Of a DNA stretch of 64,000 nucleotides, positions 18,968 to 26,255 are shown piece by piece (positions within the stretch are counted from its first letter, which is position 1; each line of letters starts with the position of its first letter). The translations under genes were made by a program, and so were the position numbers. Below the pieces are notes generated by a model, which was not told the origin of the DNA, did no database searches, and was given only the letters and a program-made list of their open reading frames with translations. Source of the stretch: Xylophilus ampelinus (GTDB lineage Bacteria; Pseudomonadota; Gammaproteobacteria; Burkholderiales; Burkholderiaceae_C); NCBI RefSeq assembly GCF_003217575.1, contig NZ_QJTC01000001.1, positions 124,001 through 188,000 of the forward strand, written 5' to 3'.

Positions 18968-19479
18968 GGGCAGGCTCCTATCAACGTCAGTTGTTGCTGG
19001 CCGGGGTGGGTTGACTTGATGACGTTGCCGCCGGCGCTGCGCACCTCGGCAATGGCGCGGGCGACGGCGCGGCGGTATTCGCCGAAGCTCAACTGGCGCA
19101 GCTGGAATTCGTGGATGTCCACGGCCGCGCTGATGGCGTCGAGTTCTTGAAAGTACAGGGCAGTGGGGCGCCAGGCGCCGCTGGCCATGGCGCGCTGCTG
19201 GATGCCGGCCAGGGCGTGTTGGCCGGCCTGGATGTGGGCGCGCACGCCGCGCACCACACCCTGCAGCTCGATGGCGTCGCCCACGTTGGTGGCGGTGACT
19301 AGGGTGGCCCAATCCATCTCGCTGGCCACGCCTTCACGCAGGACGCGGAAGGCTTCGCGCACGGGTGTCATGGCGGTCTGCATTTCGGCGGCCGTCAGGC
19401 GGCCGGCGTAGGCCTTGGCGGTCTCGATGGGGTTGGACGAGATCCAGCGCGGGACGCGGGGTTTGCGGCGGCCGTTCAT
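18964..19479 (-). CDS. Phage protein of unknown function
   Basis: 171 residues from ATG 19479 (MNGRRKPRVPRWISSNPIETAK). Mostly alpha-helical by composition, with no recognised catalytic motif. The stretch VVRGVRAHIQAGQHALAGIQQRA is Ala/Gln-rich. The frame is open upstream to 19608, but that part overlaps the ASCH gene and is not protein-like. Four-base overlaps on both sides (ATGA) place it within the leftward operon between the ASCH gene and the excisionase candidate. Confidence 0.7.
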   Translation of the reverse strand: MNGRRKPRVPRWISSNPIETAKAYAGRLTAAEMQTAMTPVREAFRVLREGVASEMDWATLVTATNVGDAIELQGVVRGVRAHIQAGQHALAGIQQRAMASGAWRPTALYFQELDAISAAVDIHEFQLRQLSFGEYRRAVARAIAEVRSAGGNVIKSTHPGQQQLTLIGACP

Positions 19480-19865
19480 GGGAGCACCCCGGGCACGTTG
19501 AAGAACCCCAGGGCCCCCTTGTAGGGCGCGAAGGGCAAGGGTTGGGCATCGGTCAGCACGAAGCCGAAGGGGCCGAAGAAGTAGGGTGATTCGTGCGTGC
19601 GTTGGCACCCCACTAGCTGGGCACGGCCAACGATGCCGCCGCGTTCGTAGGCGTCGCGGTGGGGTAGCAGGCCGATCACGTGGGCGATGCGTGGATCGCT
19701 GGCCAGGAACTGGATGCAGTCGTCGTGGTCAGCCCGCGTCATGGCCTGGCCAGCGTGGATGAGGATGGGGCCGCGGCGCAGCGTTTCCCACGTACGGTTT
19801 TCGACCGGCTTGTGGCCGTTGACGATCAGCCATGCCCAGGGTTGGCGGATGGAGAGGGCTTTCAT
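19476..19865 (-). CDS. ASCH-domain protein
   Basis: 129 residues. MKALSIRQPWAWLIVNGHKPVENRTWET is the typical ASCH (PUA-like) opening with the QPWA-x-LI signature. GPILIHAGQAM and GIVGRAQLVGC continue the beta-barrel. ASCH domains bind RNA or modified nucleosides, and some family members are amidohydrolases acting on N4-acetylcytidine. Common in the early regions of phages; target unknown. Start is unambiguous and overlaps the ParB-like gene stop by four bases. Confidence 0.85.
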   Translation of the reverse strand: MKALSIRQPWAWLIVNGHKPVENRTWETLRRGPILIHAGQAMTRADHDDCIQFLASDPRIAHVIGLLPHRDAYERGGIVGRAQLVGCQRTHESPYFFGPFGFVLTDAQPLPFAPYKGALGFFNVPGVLP

Positions 19866-21814
19866 GCTTCGCCCCCCGTCCCCGCTTCGGCAGCTTGCAT
19901 GGCAGCAGCGATACCAGCCATGGCTTCGGCCCCGGTCGCCTTGGGCTTGACTGCGCGCGGTTTCTTGCCTGCCGCGGGCTTGGGCGTGGGCTTTGCGGCT
20001 TCGGCCCGGTCGGCGGCTTCGCGCTTCATGTCGGCTCGGATCTGCTCTTTGATGGCGGCCAGGTCCAGATCGAGCGCGAGTGCGGCGGCATCCAGTTGGG
20101 GCGCGTACTCGGGCGGGCGCTCAAATCCGGGCTCGATGTCGGATATGGCGGCCAGCACCAGCAAGGCGCGCTTGGGATGCTCAGCGGCGCGGGCAACGGC
20201 CGTGTCCAGGTCGGCATCGGTCCAGCGGTGCGCCATGCTCAGGGCTGCAGCCACCAATGTTTCGTTGCCCTCGCAGGCTTCCTGGCGGATCAACCTCTGC
20301 CAGAGGGTGGTGGGCAGGGGTTGATCGTCTGGCATGGTTTTGGCCGCGCTGATCACGTCGTGGATGGCGCGCTCTCGCCAGCGCTGTTCATATTCGGCCT
20401 GCAGCGCGGCCTTCTGCTCGGCGGCGCTGGGTTTCTTGGGCTTTGGTGCAGCGGCGGGGTTGCGCTGCTCGATGGCTTCGCTGGCGGCGCGCAGGGGCAT
20501 GGCTTCGACCATGGCGCCGCTGGGGGTCTCGATCAGCACCACCTTGTCGGCCGGCAAGTCCTGGCCCAGCAGCTGGCGCAACGGCTCGGCGGGTTTGCCG
20601 GTGCCGGGGATGGTGCGGGGCTTGTCCAGCAGCATGTAGCCGGCCGGTGTGCCACCATCGGTGGGCATGATCTCGCGGGCCTCGTGGCCGCTGATGACCT
20701 TGCGGCCGGCTGCTACGGCGCTGAACCGCATGCGCTCGAAGTGGGCGGCCTTCTTTTCGCCGAAGCAGCGGGTGTCGGTACAGACGTCCGCATTCTTCAC
20801 GTCGCCAAAAAGCTCGGGCGAGGCGCCGGTGCGTTTAGGGCATGCCAGGCAGTCGCCGGCTTTGGGCAGCAACTCGGCGTCAGCGGTGTCGAATGGTGCC
20901 TGGGCCAGGTCCAGCATGTATTTGCGGCGCACCAGGTCTCTGGCCGCGCGGTGGCTGATCTGCTCGCCGTTGGGGCAGATGTCGCGGAAGGCGGCCAGCT
21001 GCAGCTGCTCTGTCGGCACGCGGGAGATCAGCACGCCGTTGCTGCGGTTGAGCGCGCCGCTCTGCAGCGCCTTGCGGGCGTCACCCGTAAGCGTCAGCAG
21101 GCGCACGGTTTCGTAGACGTGGCTAAGGCCTTTGCGGACGGTGGCGGCAATGTCTTCCACGGTGTAGCCGTGCGCGTGGATCAGGCGGTCGAAGCTCTCG
21201 GCTTCGTCCAGCGGGTCGAGGTTTTCGCGCTGGATGTTCTCGACCAGCTGCATGACGGCCACGGCCTCGTCGGTCAGCTCGCGCTCCAGCACGGGGATGC
21301 TGTGCAGGCCCGCGAGTTGGCTGGCGCGCCACCGGCGCTCGCCGGCCACGATCTCATGCGTGGGCAATGCCTCGCCCCTGCGGCGGTCGCCGCGCTGCTC
21401 GAAGGTATCGGCCAGCCGGGCGGCAGGCAGTTTGCGCACCAGGATCGGCTGCATCACGCCCCAGAGCTTGATGGTCTCGGCCAACTCTTGCAGGGCGTCG
21501 GCATCGAAGCGCTTGCGCGGCTGCGTGAGGCTGGGCACCAACTGGGCCAGGGGCAGCGTGGCGGCCGGGCTTGCGGCGCCTGCGCTGGGCGCAGCACTGT
21601 CACCGCTGGCCAGCACCGTAAACGCATCCAGCGGCAATTGCACAGATCCCAGCCGCTCTACCGTGATGGTGTAGTGGGTGCTGCCGGGTGCGTGGCTGGA
21701 GACGATGCCGTGCAGGCCGGCGGCGGCGTGGGGGTCGCCGGCACGGTCGCATGCATCGTCGTTGACGCGCACGCGGTGGCCGACCAGCTGCTCTTGTTTT
21801 TGCTTGGCCATCAT
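19862..21814 (-). CDS. Large ParB-like protein (PRTRC-type)
   Basis: 650 residues; typical chromosomal ParB is about 290. The ParB/Srx domain is at about residues 88-200: LVPSLTQPRKRFD, the CTPase-type motif GERRWRAS (158-165) and ENIQREN (192-198). A helix-turn-helix-like region follows (GYTVEDIAATVRKGLSHVYETV). A Cys set, CLACPKRTG...VCTDTRCFGEKK, at about 310-350 resembles the PRTRC-system ParB group. The C-terminus is Ala/Lys/Pro-rich. No ParA partner is seen nearby, so partition as a plasmid-prophage is not supported; a DNA-binding or regulatory role is possible. Confidence 0.82.
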   Translation of the reverse strand: MMAKQKQEQLVGHRVRVNDDACDRAGDPHAAAGLHGIVSSHAPGSTHYTITVERLGSVQLPLDAFTVLASGDSAAPSAGAASPAATLPLAQLVPSLTQPRKRFDADALQELAETIKLWGVMQPILVRKLPAARLADTFEQRGDRRRGEALPTHEIVAGERRWRASQLAGLHSIPVLERELTDEAVAVMQLVENIQRENLDPLDEAESFDRLIHAHGYTVEDIAATVRKGLSHVYETVRLLTLTGDARKALQSGALNRSNGVLISRVPTEQLQLAAFRDICPNGEQISHRAARDLVRRKYMLDLAQAPFDTADAELLPKAGDCLACPKRTGASPELFGDVKNADVCTDTRCFGEKKAAHFERMRFSAVAAGRKVISGHEAREIMPTDGGTPAGYMLLDKPRTIPGTGKPAEPLRQLLGQDLPADKVVLIETPSGAMVEAMPLRAASEAIEQRNPAAAPKPKKPSAAEQKAALQAEYEQRWRERAIHDVISAAKTMPDDQPLPTTLWQRLIRQEACEGNETLVAAALSMAHRWTDADLDTAVARAAEHPKRALLVLAAISDIEPGFERPPEYAPQLDAAALALDLDLAAIKEQIRADMKREAADRAEAAKPTPKPAAGKKPRAVKPKATGAEAMAGIAAAMQAAEAGTGGEA

Positions 21815-22026
21815 GCGGCCCTCTCTGGTGTGGATGGGGCGGCGATGTCGATCACGCGGCCGTCGCGGTAGTGCAGGCGGTCATACATGCGGCTGGGCAG
21901 CAGGCCGGCATCGTTGGCGCCGGGGCGCAGGGCGGGTGCCGATGTCTCCAGGCCGCGGTAGCCGTTGGGCGTACTGGCGGCGCAGATGCGCTTGGGCTGG
22001 GCGAAGCGGGTGCGTTCGTTTTTCAT
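21811..22026 (-). CDS. Small phage protein of unknown function
   Basis: 71 residues from ATG 22026 (MKNERTRFAQPKRICAASTPNGYRG). Not recognised. Basic N-terminus; C-terminal part SRMYDRLHYRDGRVIDIAA. An upstream in-frame start at 22131 would lie within the neighbour and is unlikely. Overlaps both neighbours by about four bases, so it is translated as part of the leftward operon. Confidence 0.6.
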   Translation of the reverse strand: MKNERTRFAQPKRICAASTPNGYRGLETSAPALRPGANDAGLLPSRMYDRLHYRDGRVIDIAAPSTPERAA

Positions 22027-22610
22027 TGCGATTGCTCCCGCTCGGCCAGGTAGGTTTTCCACGGCACTTTTTTGCCGTTGACCAGAAATCCCCATTCGCC
22101 CCGAGGGCGCCATGTAAAAAACAACGTCCACACACCGCCGGGCGAGACCTGGCTGATGCGGTGGTACTGGGCGAACAGCAGGCGGCCGGTGTGGCCTGCA
22201 CGGCGGTGGAATAGGCCGCGCAGCACGCCATCTGGGTCATCGCTCAGGCCATCGACGGCCATTGCACGGCGGTCAGACAGATCGCCCCATGGCCGCTCTT
22301 CTGTGTACCAACCATGCAGTACTACCGTGCGGGCGTTCCACGGGTGGTCATGCAGATCCCGGTCTTGGTCGGGCCGCATGATGTGGTGCACGCGGATGCT
22401 GGGCAGCCAGCGCCAGCGGGCGTCTGTGGCGTTGTCGTCTGCATCGCGCCCGTAGGGGTTAAAAAGCCACCAGCGGCCCATGTAGATGGTCTTGCCATCG
22501 GCCGAGGTGATGTGGGTGTACGGCGCGCGCTGGGCGCGAGCAATCAGCCGGTCTGCCACGGGCGGCAGGGCGATGATCTTGGCCAACAGGTTCCAGACAG
22601 CGGCCCTCAT
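22023..22610 (-). CDS. Phage protein with cupin-like His motifs
   Basis: 195 residues from ATG 22610 (MRAAVWNLLAKIIALPPVADRL). Contains RVHHIMRPDQDRDLHDHPWN and LHGWYTEERPW, where the His-x-His spacing suggests a cupin-like or metal-binding beta-barrel, and ISQVSPGGVWTLFFTWRPRGEWGF near the end. I recognise it only as a conserved phage hypothetical type. Lies within the leftward operon with 4-base overlaps. Confidence 0.6.
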   Translation of the reverse strand: MRAAVWNLLAKIIALPPVADRLIARAQRAPYTHITSADGKTIYMGRWWLFNPYGRDADDNATDARWRWLPSIRVHHIMRPDQDRDLHDHPWNARTVVLHGWYTEERPWGDLSDRRAMAVDGLSDDPDGVLRGLFHRRAGHTGRLLFAQYHRISQVSPGGVWTLFFTWRPRGEWGFLVNGKKVPWKTYLAEREQSQ

Positions 22611-22834
22611 TTGGCACCGCCTGCCGGTGTGATCAGGGCGCGGATATCGTCCATCGTGATCGTGCCGGGGGCCGCATCGATGTGCAGGCCCCACTGCTTG
22701 CGGGTGCGGCTTACCAGGTCCAGCGCATGGGCCTGGGCGGGGGACAGCGCTGCGCCGATGGCTGGGGTGAAGCTGCTGTGCAAGGCCACCGCGCCGTTGG
22801 GCGTGTCGGTGAGGGTCAGGGTGATGGTGGCCAT
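22607..22834 (-). CDS. Small phage protein of unknown function
   Basis: 75 residues, MATITLTLTDTPNGAVALHSSF then a helical part with SPAQAHALDLVSRTRKQWG. Not recognised beyond being a common small phage protein type with an N-terminal beta strand pair. One base separates it from the MazG-like gene upstream, and it overlaps the next gene by four bases. Confidence 0.65.
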   Translation of the reverse strand: MATITLTLTDTPNGAVALHSSFTPAIGAALSPAQAHALDLVSRTRKQWGLHIDAAPGTITMDDIRALITPAGGAK

Positions 22835-22835
22835 G

Positions 22836-23255
22836 TCAGTACACCTTGCCGCCCGTGGCCTGCCGAACTTCCAGCTTGTGGTCTGGCCGCTGGGCGTTGT
22901 AGGCCATCTTCTCGGCGATGGCGCCGCCCAGGTTTATGTTATAGGCACCGGCCAAATCGAATATGCGGATCACCGCGTCTGCCAGCTCTACTTCGCGCAT
23001 TTCGCGGTGAGGCAGCTTGTCGTCGAGCAGCGCCTTGCGGTCGCCCTCCATGGCCTCGCTCAGTTCGGAGTGCACCAGGCAGAGCTTCTGGGCGAAACAC
23101 ATCGGGTTGGAGTGCACAGGTTGGCCAGTGCGCGGATCGACCCACCAGCCCGCATCCTTCGAGGCGCCGTGGCATTGCTGCTGCAGGATTTCTGCGGCGC
23201 GTGCCACCTCAGAAGGGTTAAGGAAAAATTCGGGGCCGGTATTGGTTGTGATCAC
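22836..23255 (-). CDS. MazG-like nucleotide pyrophosphohydrolase
   Basis: 139 residues from GTG 23255, which overlaps the upstream stop (GTGA). All-alpha NTP pyrophosphatase fold: metal-binding ELSEAMEGDRK supplies the E-x2-E type motif, and EVELADAVIRIFDLAG the E-x3-D motif. The C-terminal AEKMAYNAQRPDHK is typical of this superfamily. Likely hydrolyses nucleoside triphosphates, perhaps housecleaning of modified nucleotides or lowering alarmone signals in infection; substrate unknown. Confidence 0.8.
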   Translation of the reverse strand: MITTNTGPEFFLNPSEVARAAEILQQQCHGASKDAGWWVDPRTGQPVHSNPMCFAQKLCLVHSELSEAMEGDRKALLDDKLPHREMREVELADAVIRIFDLAGAYNINLGGAIAEKMAYNAQRPDHKLEVRQATGGKVY

Positions 23256-23563
23256 GACAAGTCCTTTCGGTCGGCGCCGGGGGTGATGGCGCCCGGGGCA
23301 TGGATAAACGCGGCCTCGCACTCGATGCGCTTGGCCTTGAAACGTGGGTTGATGGCGTCCAGCTCGGCCACTTGGCCGCGCAGACGGGACGCAAGGGCAC
23401 GGGCGGCGTGGCCGCTGGCGTGCGATGCGTCGGGGTAGTGGTGGCTGACGCGGATGCTCTGGCCGGTCGGCACGTCGTCTATCTCGACGACGACCACGGG
23501 CTTGCCGCCGGCCCCGAATCGGCATTCGGCGTGGGCCACCTTGCCTTTGATGTGCAGTTGCAT
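23252..23563 (-). CDS. Phage protein of unknown function
   Basis: 103 residues, MQLHIKGKVAHAECRFGAGGKPVVVVEID. A beta-rich N-terminal half is followed by a helical stretch (ASGHAARALASRLRGQ). Function not recognised; small beta-barrel, perhaps nucleic-acid binding, but no diagnostic motif. Coupled to the MazG-like gene by GTGA overlap. Confidence 0.65.
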   Translation of the reverse strand: MQLHIKGKVAHAECRFGAGGKPVVVVEIDDVPTGQSIRVSHHYPDASHASGHAARALASRLRGQVAELDAINPRFKAKRIECEAAFIHAPGAITPGADRKDLS

Positions 23564-23572
23564 GACGGCCCC

Positions 23573-23728
23573 TTAAAACGGCAGGGGCTGGGCCATGCTG
23601 GCCACCACGGCCAGCGCCAGCAGGGCGAAGACCACCGCGTAGCCCAGGCATGCCGTGGCGACGCGGTGCCGGCGGCGGCACAGGTGCGGGCCGTCGATAT
23701 CGAGGTGCGGGCGAAGGTCAACGCGCAT
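23573..23728 (-). CDS. Small single-pass membrane protein
   Basis: 51 residues: MRVDLRPHLDIDGPHLCRRRHR then the hydrophobic segment CLGYAVVFALLALAVVASMA and a short PLPF tail. One transmembrane helix with a basic cytoplasmic N-terminus by the positive-inside rule. Lies 9 bases before the next operon gene and overlaps the upstream 51-codon gene by 11 bases. Unknown role; small phage membrane proteins often act in superinfection exclusion or lysis control. Confidence 0.55.
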   Translation of the reverse strand: MRVDLRPHLDIDGPHLCRRRHRVATACLGYAVVFALLALAVVASMAQPLPF

Positions 23729-23873
23729 GGCGGCCCCCTGTGCGGTGCAGCGGCTTGACCTGGGCCGCCCATGCGCCGGGGTGCAGGCGGTCGGCGTCCA
23801 GCGCGGCCTGGGCCTGGCTGGGGGCGATGGCGATGTACTGCAGGCCGGCGACGGTGATGCGGTAAGCGTTCAT
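23718..23873 (-). CDS. Small phage protein of unknown function
   Basis: 51 residues, MNAYRITVAGLQYIAIAPSQ followed by AQAALDADRLHPGAWAAQVKPL. The opening strand-strand-helix pattern is common in small phage proteins. Its ATGA start overlaps the stop of the P-loop gene upstream, supporting translation in the operon. Confidence 0.55.
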   Translation of the reverse strand: MNAYRITVAGLQYIAIAPSQAQAALDADRLHPGAWAAQVKPLHRTGGRHAR

Positions 23874-24112
23874 GGGCGGCGCCTCCCGATGGCGCGGAGT
23901 GCGTCATCGATATGGACAACCCGGAACCCTTGGACACCGAAGGATTGCTGCGGCGTCTCGTTCGTGAGAATCAGGTCGCCGCACCGTGCCCGCTGCATGC
24001 CGACGTCGGACTCGAAGACTCGCGCGCAGCCGTAGTGCCGGCGAAATTCTTCGGTATAGCGGGTCTTGCCGGAGCCTTGCGGTCCGTGGATAACGATGGT
24101 TGGCGCACTCAT
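23870..24112 (-). CDS. Small P-loop NTPase
   Basis: 80 residues from ATG 24112. Walker A GPQGSGKT sits at residues 9-16, after MSAPTIVIH. The rest (VFESDVGMQRARCGDLILTNETPQQSF, then VVHIDDAL) resembles a compact kinase- or AAA-like fold with a possible Walker B. Shorter than normal kinases. The in-frame start at 24163 is within the neighbouring gene. Could be a nucleotide or polynucleotide kinase fragment; uncertain. Confidence 0.65.
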   Translation of the reverse strand: MSAPTIVIHGPQGSGKTRYTEEFRRHYGCARVFESDVGMQRARCGDLILTNETPQQSFGVQGFRVVHIDDALRAIGRRRP

Positions 24113-24483
24113 GGGCGCACCTCGAATAGCGTGCCGAAGTCGTCCGGGCGCATGGCTCCCCACGAACGCTCCCAGATGGGGCTATTTGCGATTTGGATTT
24201 TTTCCGCTGCTAACCAAGAGCCTGCATGCGCTCCGCCGTAGTAGCGGTACATGCACACACTGTGGCTGCCGTCCAGAGACTCCAAATTAATAGCCCCAAA
24301 AGCCACGGACGCGAGGTGCATGGTCATGGGATGGAGCGGTAGGACGATCGCATTGGCCGGCACCCGCTCCAGATGCGCCAGCAGTTCCTCATGCATCTCG
24401 GCCGCGGCCTTGACGGCTTCCTGGCGGGCTTGCTCGACCAGTGCGTTTACCTGGGCCGCAGTGAATGTGGTGGCGCGGCTCAT
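24109..24483 (-). CDS. Phage protein of unknown function
   Basis: 124 residues, MSRATTFTAAQVNALVEQARQ then a helical region (EAVKAAAEMHEELLAHLERV) and a mixed C-terminus ending ERSWGAMRPDDFGTLFEVRP. No known domain identified. The downstream half of the gene has lower G+C than its neighbours (for example around 24180-24300). Overlaps both neighbours by four bases. Confidence 0.6.
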   Translation of the reverse strand: MSRATTFTAAQVNALVEQARQEAVKAAAEMHEELLAHLERVPANAIVLPLHPMTMHLASVAFGAINLESLDGSHSVCMYRYYGGAHAGSWLAAEKIQIANSPIWERSWGAMRPDDFGTLFEVRP

Positions 24484-24812
24484 GCACGCAACCCGTCAAG
24501 TTCGCGCTGCATGCGCGCCTGGCGCAGGCTGAGCGTGCGTAAGAGCGCCCACTTCACCTCGTGGGCCTGGCCCTCATTGAGCCAGCGGCCGTGCACGCCG
24601 TTGATGCCCACCCAGATGAGATTGCGCACCGGCTGGCCGTTGCCCGACAGCGTGGCATCGATGACCAGGATGCCAGCGGGCTTGGCGGCGTTGTGCTCGG
24701 TGTAGGTGGGGCGGGTGGCGCTGTTGAAGCGCTTAATGCGGCTGCGCAGGCGAGCGTCTAGGGCGCTGCGCGTTGACTGTGCGGCGTGGGCATCGCCGGT
24801 GGGGAATGACAT
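24480..24812 (-). CDS. First gene of the leftward operon, unknown function
   Basis: 110 residues, MSFPTGDAHAAQSTRSALDARLRSRIKRF. Contains the beta-rich IRNLIWVGINGVHGRWLNE-like middle (exactly VRNLIWVGINGVHGRW) and the helical end LSLRQARMQRELDGLRA. Not recognised. A good ribosome-binding site, TTGGAGGCCCC, precedes ATG 24812 (minus strand). The promoter with two operators lies at 24847-24887, so this should be the first protein made from the left promoter. Confidence 0.65.
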   Translation of the reverse strand: MSFPTGDAHAAQSTRSALDARLRSRIKRFNSATRPTYTEHNAAKPAGILVIDATLSGNGQPVRNLIWVGINGVHGRWLNEGQAHEVKWALLRTLSLRQARMQRELDGLRA

Positions 24813-24846
24813 GGGGCCTCCAATCGCCCGGGGTGGGCGTGGAGGA

Positions 24847-24887
24847 ATTCTACAAACGTAGAATTATGTGTGTCAACAACTGTAGAA
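24847..24887 (-). promoter_or_regulatory. Left early promoter with two repressor operators
   Basis: On the minus strand TTGACA (plus 24871-24876) and TAGAAT (plus 24847-24852) are 18 bases apart, a near-consensus sigma-70 promoter reading into the leftward operon. ATTCTACAAACGTAGAAT (24847-24864) is a perfect inverted repeat over the -10. A half-conserved copy ending CTGTAGAA (24872-24887) covers the -35. The same TTCTACA...TGTAGAA element recurs beside cro, so both are likely bound by the phage repressor. Confidence 0.75.
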
Positions 24888-24912
24888 AATTAATTACAGC
24901 CGCTCGATTGGC

Positions 24913-25365
24913 TTACCGCTTGGGAAAGTGAAGACGAGCGCTGTAGCCTTCTGGCTGTGGGTCCTTCGGCCCTTTTCGTGTCGAGCCGTCACCGTCCAGG
25001 ATTCGGCGGACGTATCCCTCGACCATGCCCTTTTCTAGATCATTCAACGTGCCCCATTCGTCGTTGGAGATGTGCTTGAAGGGCCATGGGGAGTTGTGGA
25101 GCCGGTAGACGGCTTCTCTCTCTTTCACCTCGCCCGAGACGACCATCGTTGCGGCCAGTGACGAGTAGTCGCTTTCTTCGTCCAGCAGCTGCTCGACGGT
25201 GAGTCCTAGCGCCTTGGCTATAGCAGAGGCCTTTTCTGAACGTTTGCTTTTCCGAACTTCTAGTGCGCTGATGGTGCCGACATCGACCAACGCCCGTTCA
25301 GACAGCTTTTCCAGTGTCCAGCCGTGGAGATCACGGTACTTTTTGATCTGTGTTCCTAGAGACAT
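24913..25365 (-). CDS. CI-like repressor, XRE family, without a peptidase domain
   Basis: 150 residues. The N-terminal XRE helix-turn-helix is LGTQIKKYRDLHGWTLEKLSERALVDVGTISALE (about residues 3-40). The remainder does not show the Ser-Lys LexA-like protease of lambda CI, so induction would not be by RecA-stimulated self-cleavage. Divergent from the Cro-like gene, with repeated operators between them. No Shine-Dalgarno is visible before ATG 25365, and a TATAGC hexamer lies eight bases upstream, suggesting a leaderless transcript. Confidence 0.82.
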   Translation of the reverse strand: MSLGTQIKKYRDLHGWTLEKLSERALVDVGTISALEVRKSKRSEKASAIAKALGLTVEQLLDEESDYSSLAATMVVSGEVKEREAVYRLHNSPWPFKHISNDEWGTLNDLEKGMVEGYVRRILDGDGSTRKGPKDPQPEGYSARLHFPKR

Positions 25366-25398
25366 AGCCGCAAGCTATACAGATGTTGAAAAAAGAAC

Positions 25399-25438
25399 AA
25401 ACACAGTTGTAGACCTACGTCTTTCTACAGTTGTAGAA
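25399..25438. promoter_or_regulatory. Right operators between repressor and Cro-like gene
   Basis: TTCTACAGTTGTAGAA (25423-25438) has perfect 7-base arms around GT. A second copy, AAACACAGTTGTAGAC (25399-25414), keeps the right half. The direct repeat ACAGTTGTAGA is spaced 24 bases apart. TAGAAT at 25434-25439 could be the -10 of the rightward promoter, 7 bases before the Cro-like ATG. Matches the operators at 24847-24887. Confidence 0.75.
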
Positions 25439-25446
25439 TTCGACGC

Positions 25447-25731
25447 ATGAACTCCTTTTCTGATGCGTTGGAGACCTTCGGCGGCCCTGGCAAGCTGGCC
25501 CGTTCGTTGGGCATCACCACCCAGGCGGTGTGCTTTTGGCGTGACGGCAAACGCCGTATTCCGGCCGATCAGTGCTATCGGATTGAGCGTGCGATGGGCG
25601 GATTGATCACGCGGCAGGTTCTGCGGCCAAAGGACTGGCAGGAGATCTGGCCTGAGCTGGTCGCTGGATATGGCGAACCGGCCGAGCCGCTGGCTGCGGT
25701 AATGATGGCTCCGGCCGGGGAGGGTGGCTGA
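25447..25731 (+). CDS. Cro-like regulator, YdaS family
   Basis: 94 residues. FSDALETFGGPGKLARSLGITTQAVCFWRDGKRRIPADQCYRIERAMGG is the YdaS_antitoxin/Cro-like helix-turn-helix, in which the G-x4-A-x2-LG-x-T-x2-AV pattern is diagnostic. It begins the rightward early transcript and should compete with the repressor at the shared operators. No Shine-Dalgarno is visible, so leaderless initiation is likely. C-terminal Pro/Ala-rich tail. Confidence 0.82.
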   Translation: MNSFSDALETFGGPGKLARSLGITTQAVCFWRDGKRRIPADQCYRIERAMGGLITRQVLRPKDWQEIWPELVAGYGEPAEPLAAVMMAPAGEGG

Positions 25732-26050
25732 GATGGCGCTCACCCGTTCAACACATGCCCGCGGCTTGTTCTCTGCGCCTGGCATGCGCGTTATCTGCAC
25801 CCACGGCGCATCCACGCTGCCCCGGCGCATCACGCGGCGGCTGGTGGGTACTGGCCCTGTGCTGTCGCCCTTGCTTGAAAAGCCTTCGGCCCGCATCGCG
25901 CGCCGTGCGGCTACCGCTGCAGCACGTGAGGCGATTGCTGCGCTGCCGGCGGCCAGCGCAGAGATGCAGGCACTGACCCTGGGCTGGGCGCGCTGGTGCG
26001 CTACCCGCCAGGTGCTGCAGCCATCACGGCGGCGCGGTGGATTTCGGTGA
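25724..26050 (+). CDS. Phage protein of unknown function
   Basis: 108 residues from GTG 25724, or 105 from ATG 25733. Basic N-terminal half (RRITRRLVGTGPVL) and an Ala-rich helical C-terminal part (RIARRAATAAAREAIAALPAASAEMQALTLGWARW). Overlaps the Cro-like gene by eight bases. Its 3' end overlaps the convergent minus-strand gene at 26001-26050. No family recognised; position suggests an early regulator or accessory gene. Confidence 0.5.
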   Translation: MAEMALTRSTHARGLFSAPGMRVICTHGASTLPRRITRRLVGTGPVLSPLLEKPSARIARRAATAAAREAIAALPAASAEMQALTLGWARWCATRQVLQPSRRRGGFR

Positions 26051-26255
26051 GCAGTGTTTCCGATGCCAATTCCCCGCCCCGCTGCGCAAATTGCGCCATG
26101 CGGGCGAATGTTTCCGCAAAGCCGGCCTGCTGTGTCGGCGGCAGTTCGGTCATGAGCGCCATGGCCATGACGCCCAAAGCCTGCTCGACCGCTGCAAGGC
26201 GCTCCAGCGCCGTGGTCAGAGCTTGTTCCAGTCGGTCGATCCGTTCGGTTTCCAT
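26001..26255 (-). CDS. Small helical protein of unknown function
   Basis: 84 residues, METERIDRLEQALTTALERLAAVEQALGVMAM: an amphipathic coiled-coil N-terminus followed by a helical region (FAETFARMAQFAQRGGELASETLL). A ribosome-binding site AGGAAAGG lies 6 bases before ATG 26255 on the minus strand, which supports a real gene even though it is antisense to the early rightward transcript. Function unknown. Confidence 0.55.
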   Translation of the reverse strand: METERIDRLEQALTTALERLAAVEQALGVMAMALMTELPPTQQAGFAETFARMAQFAQRGGELASETLLTEIHRAAVMAAAPGG

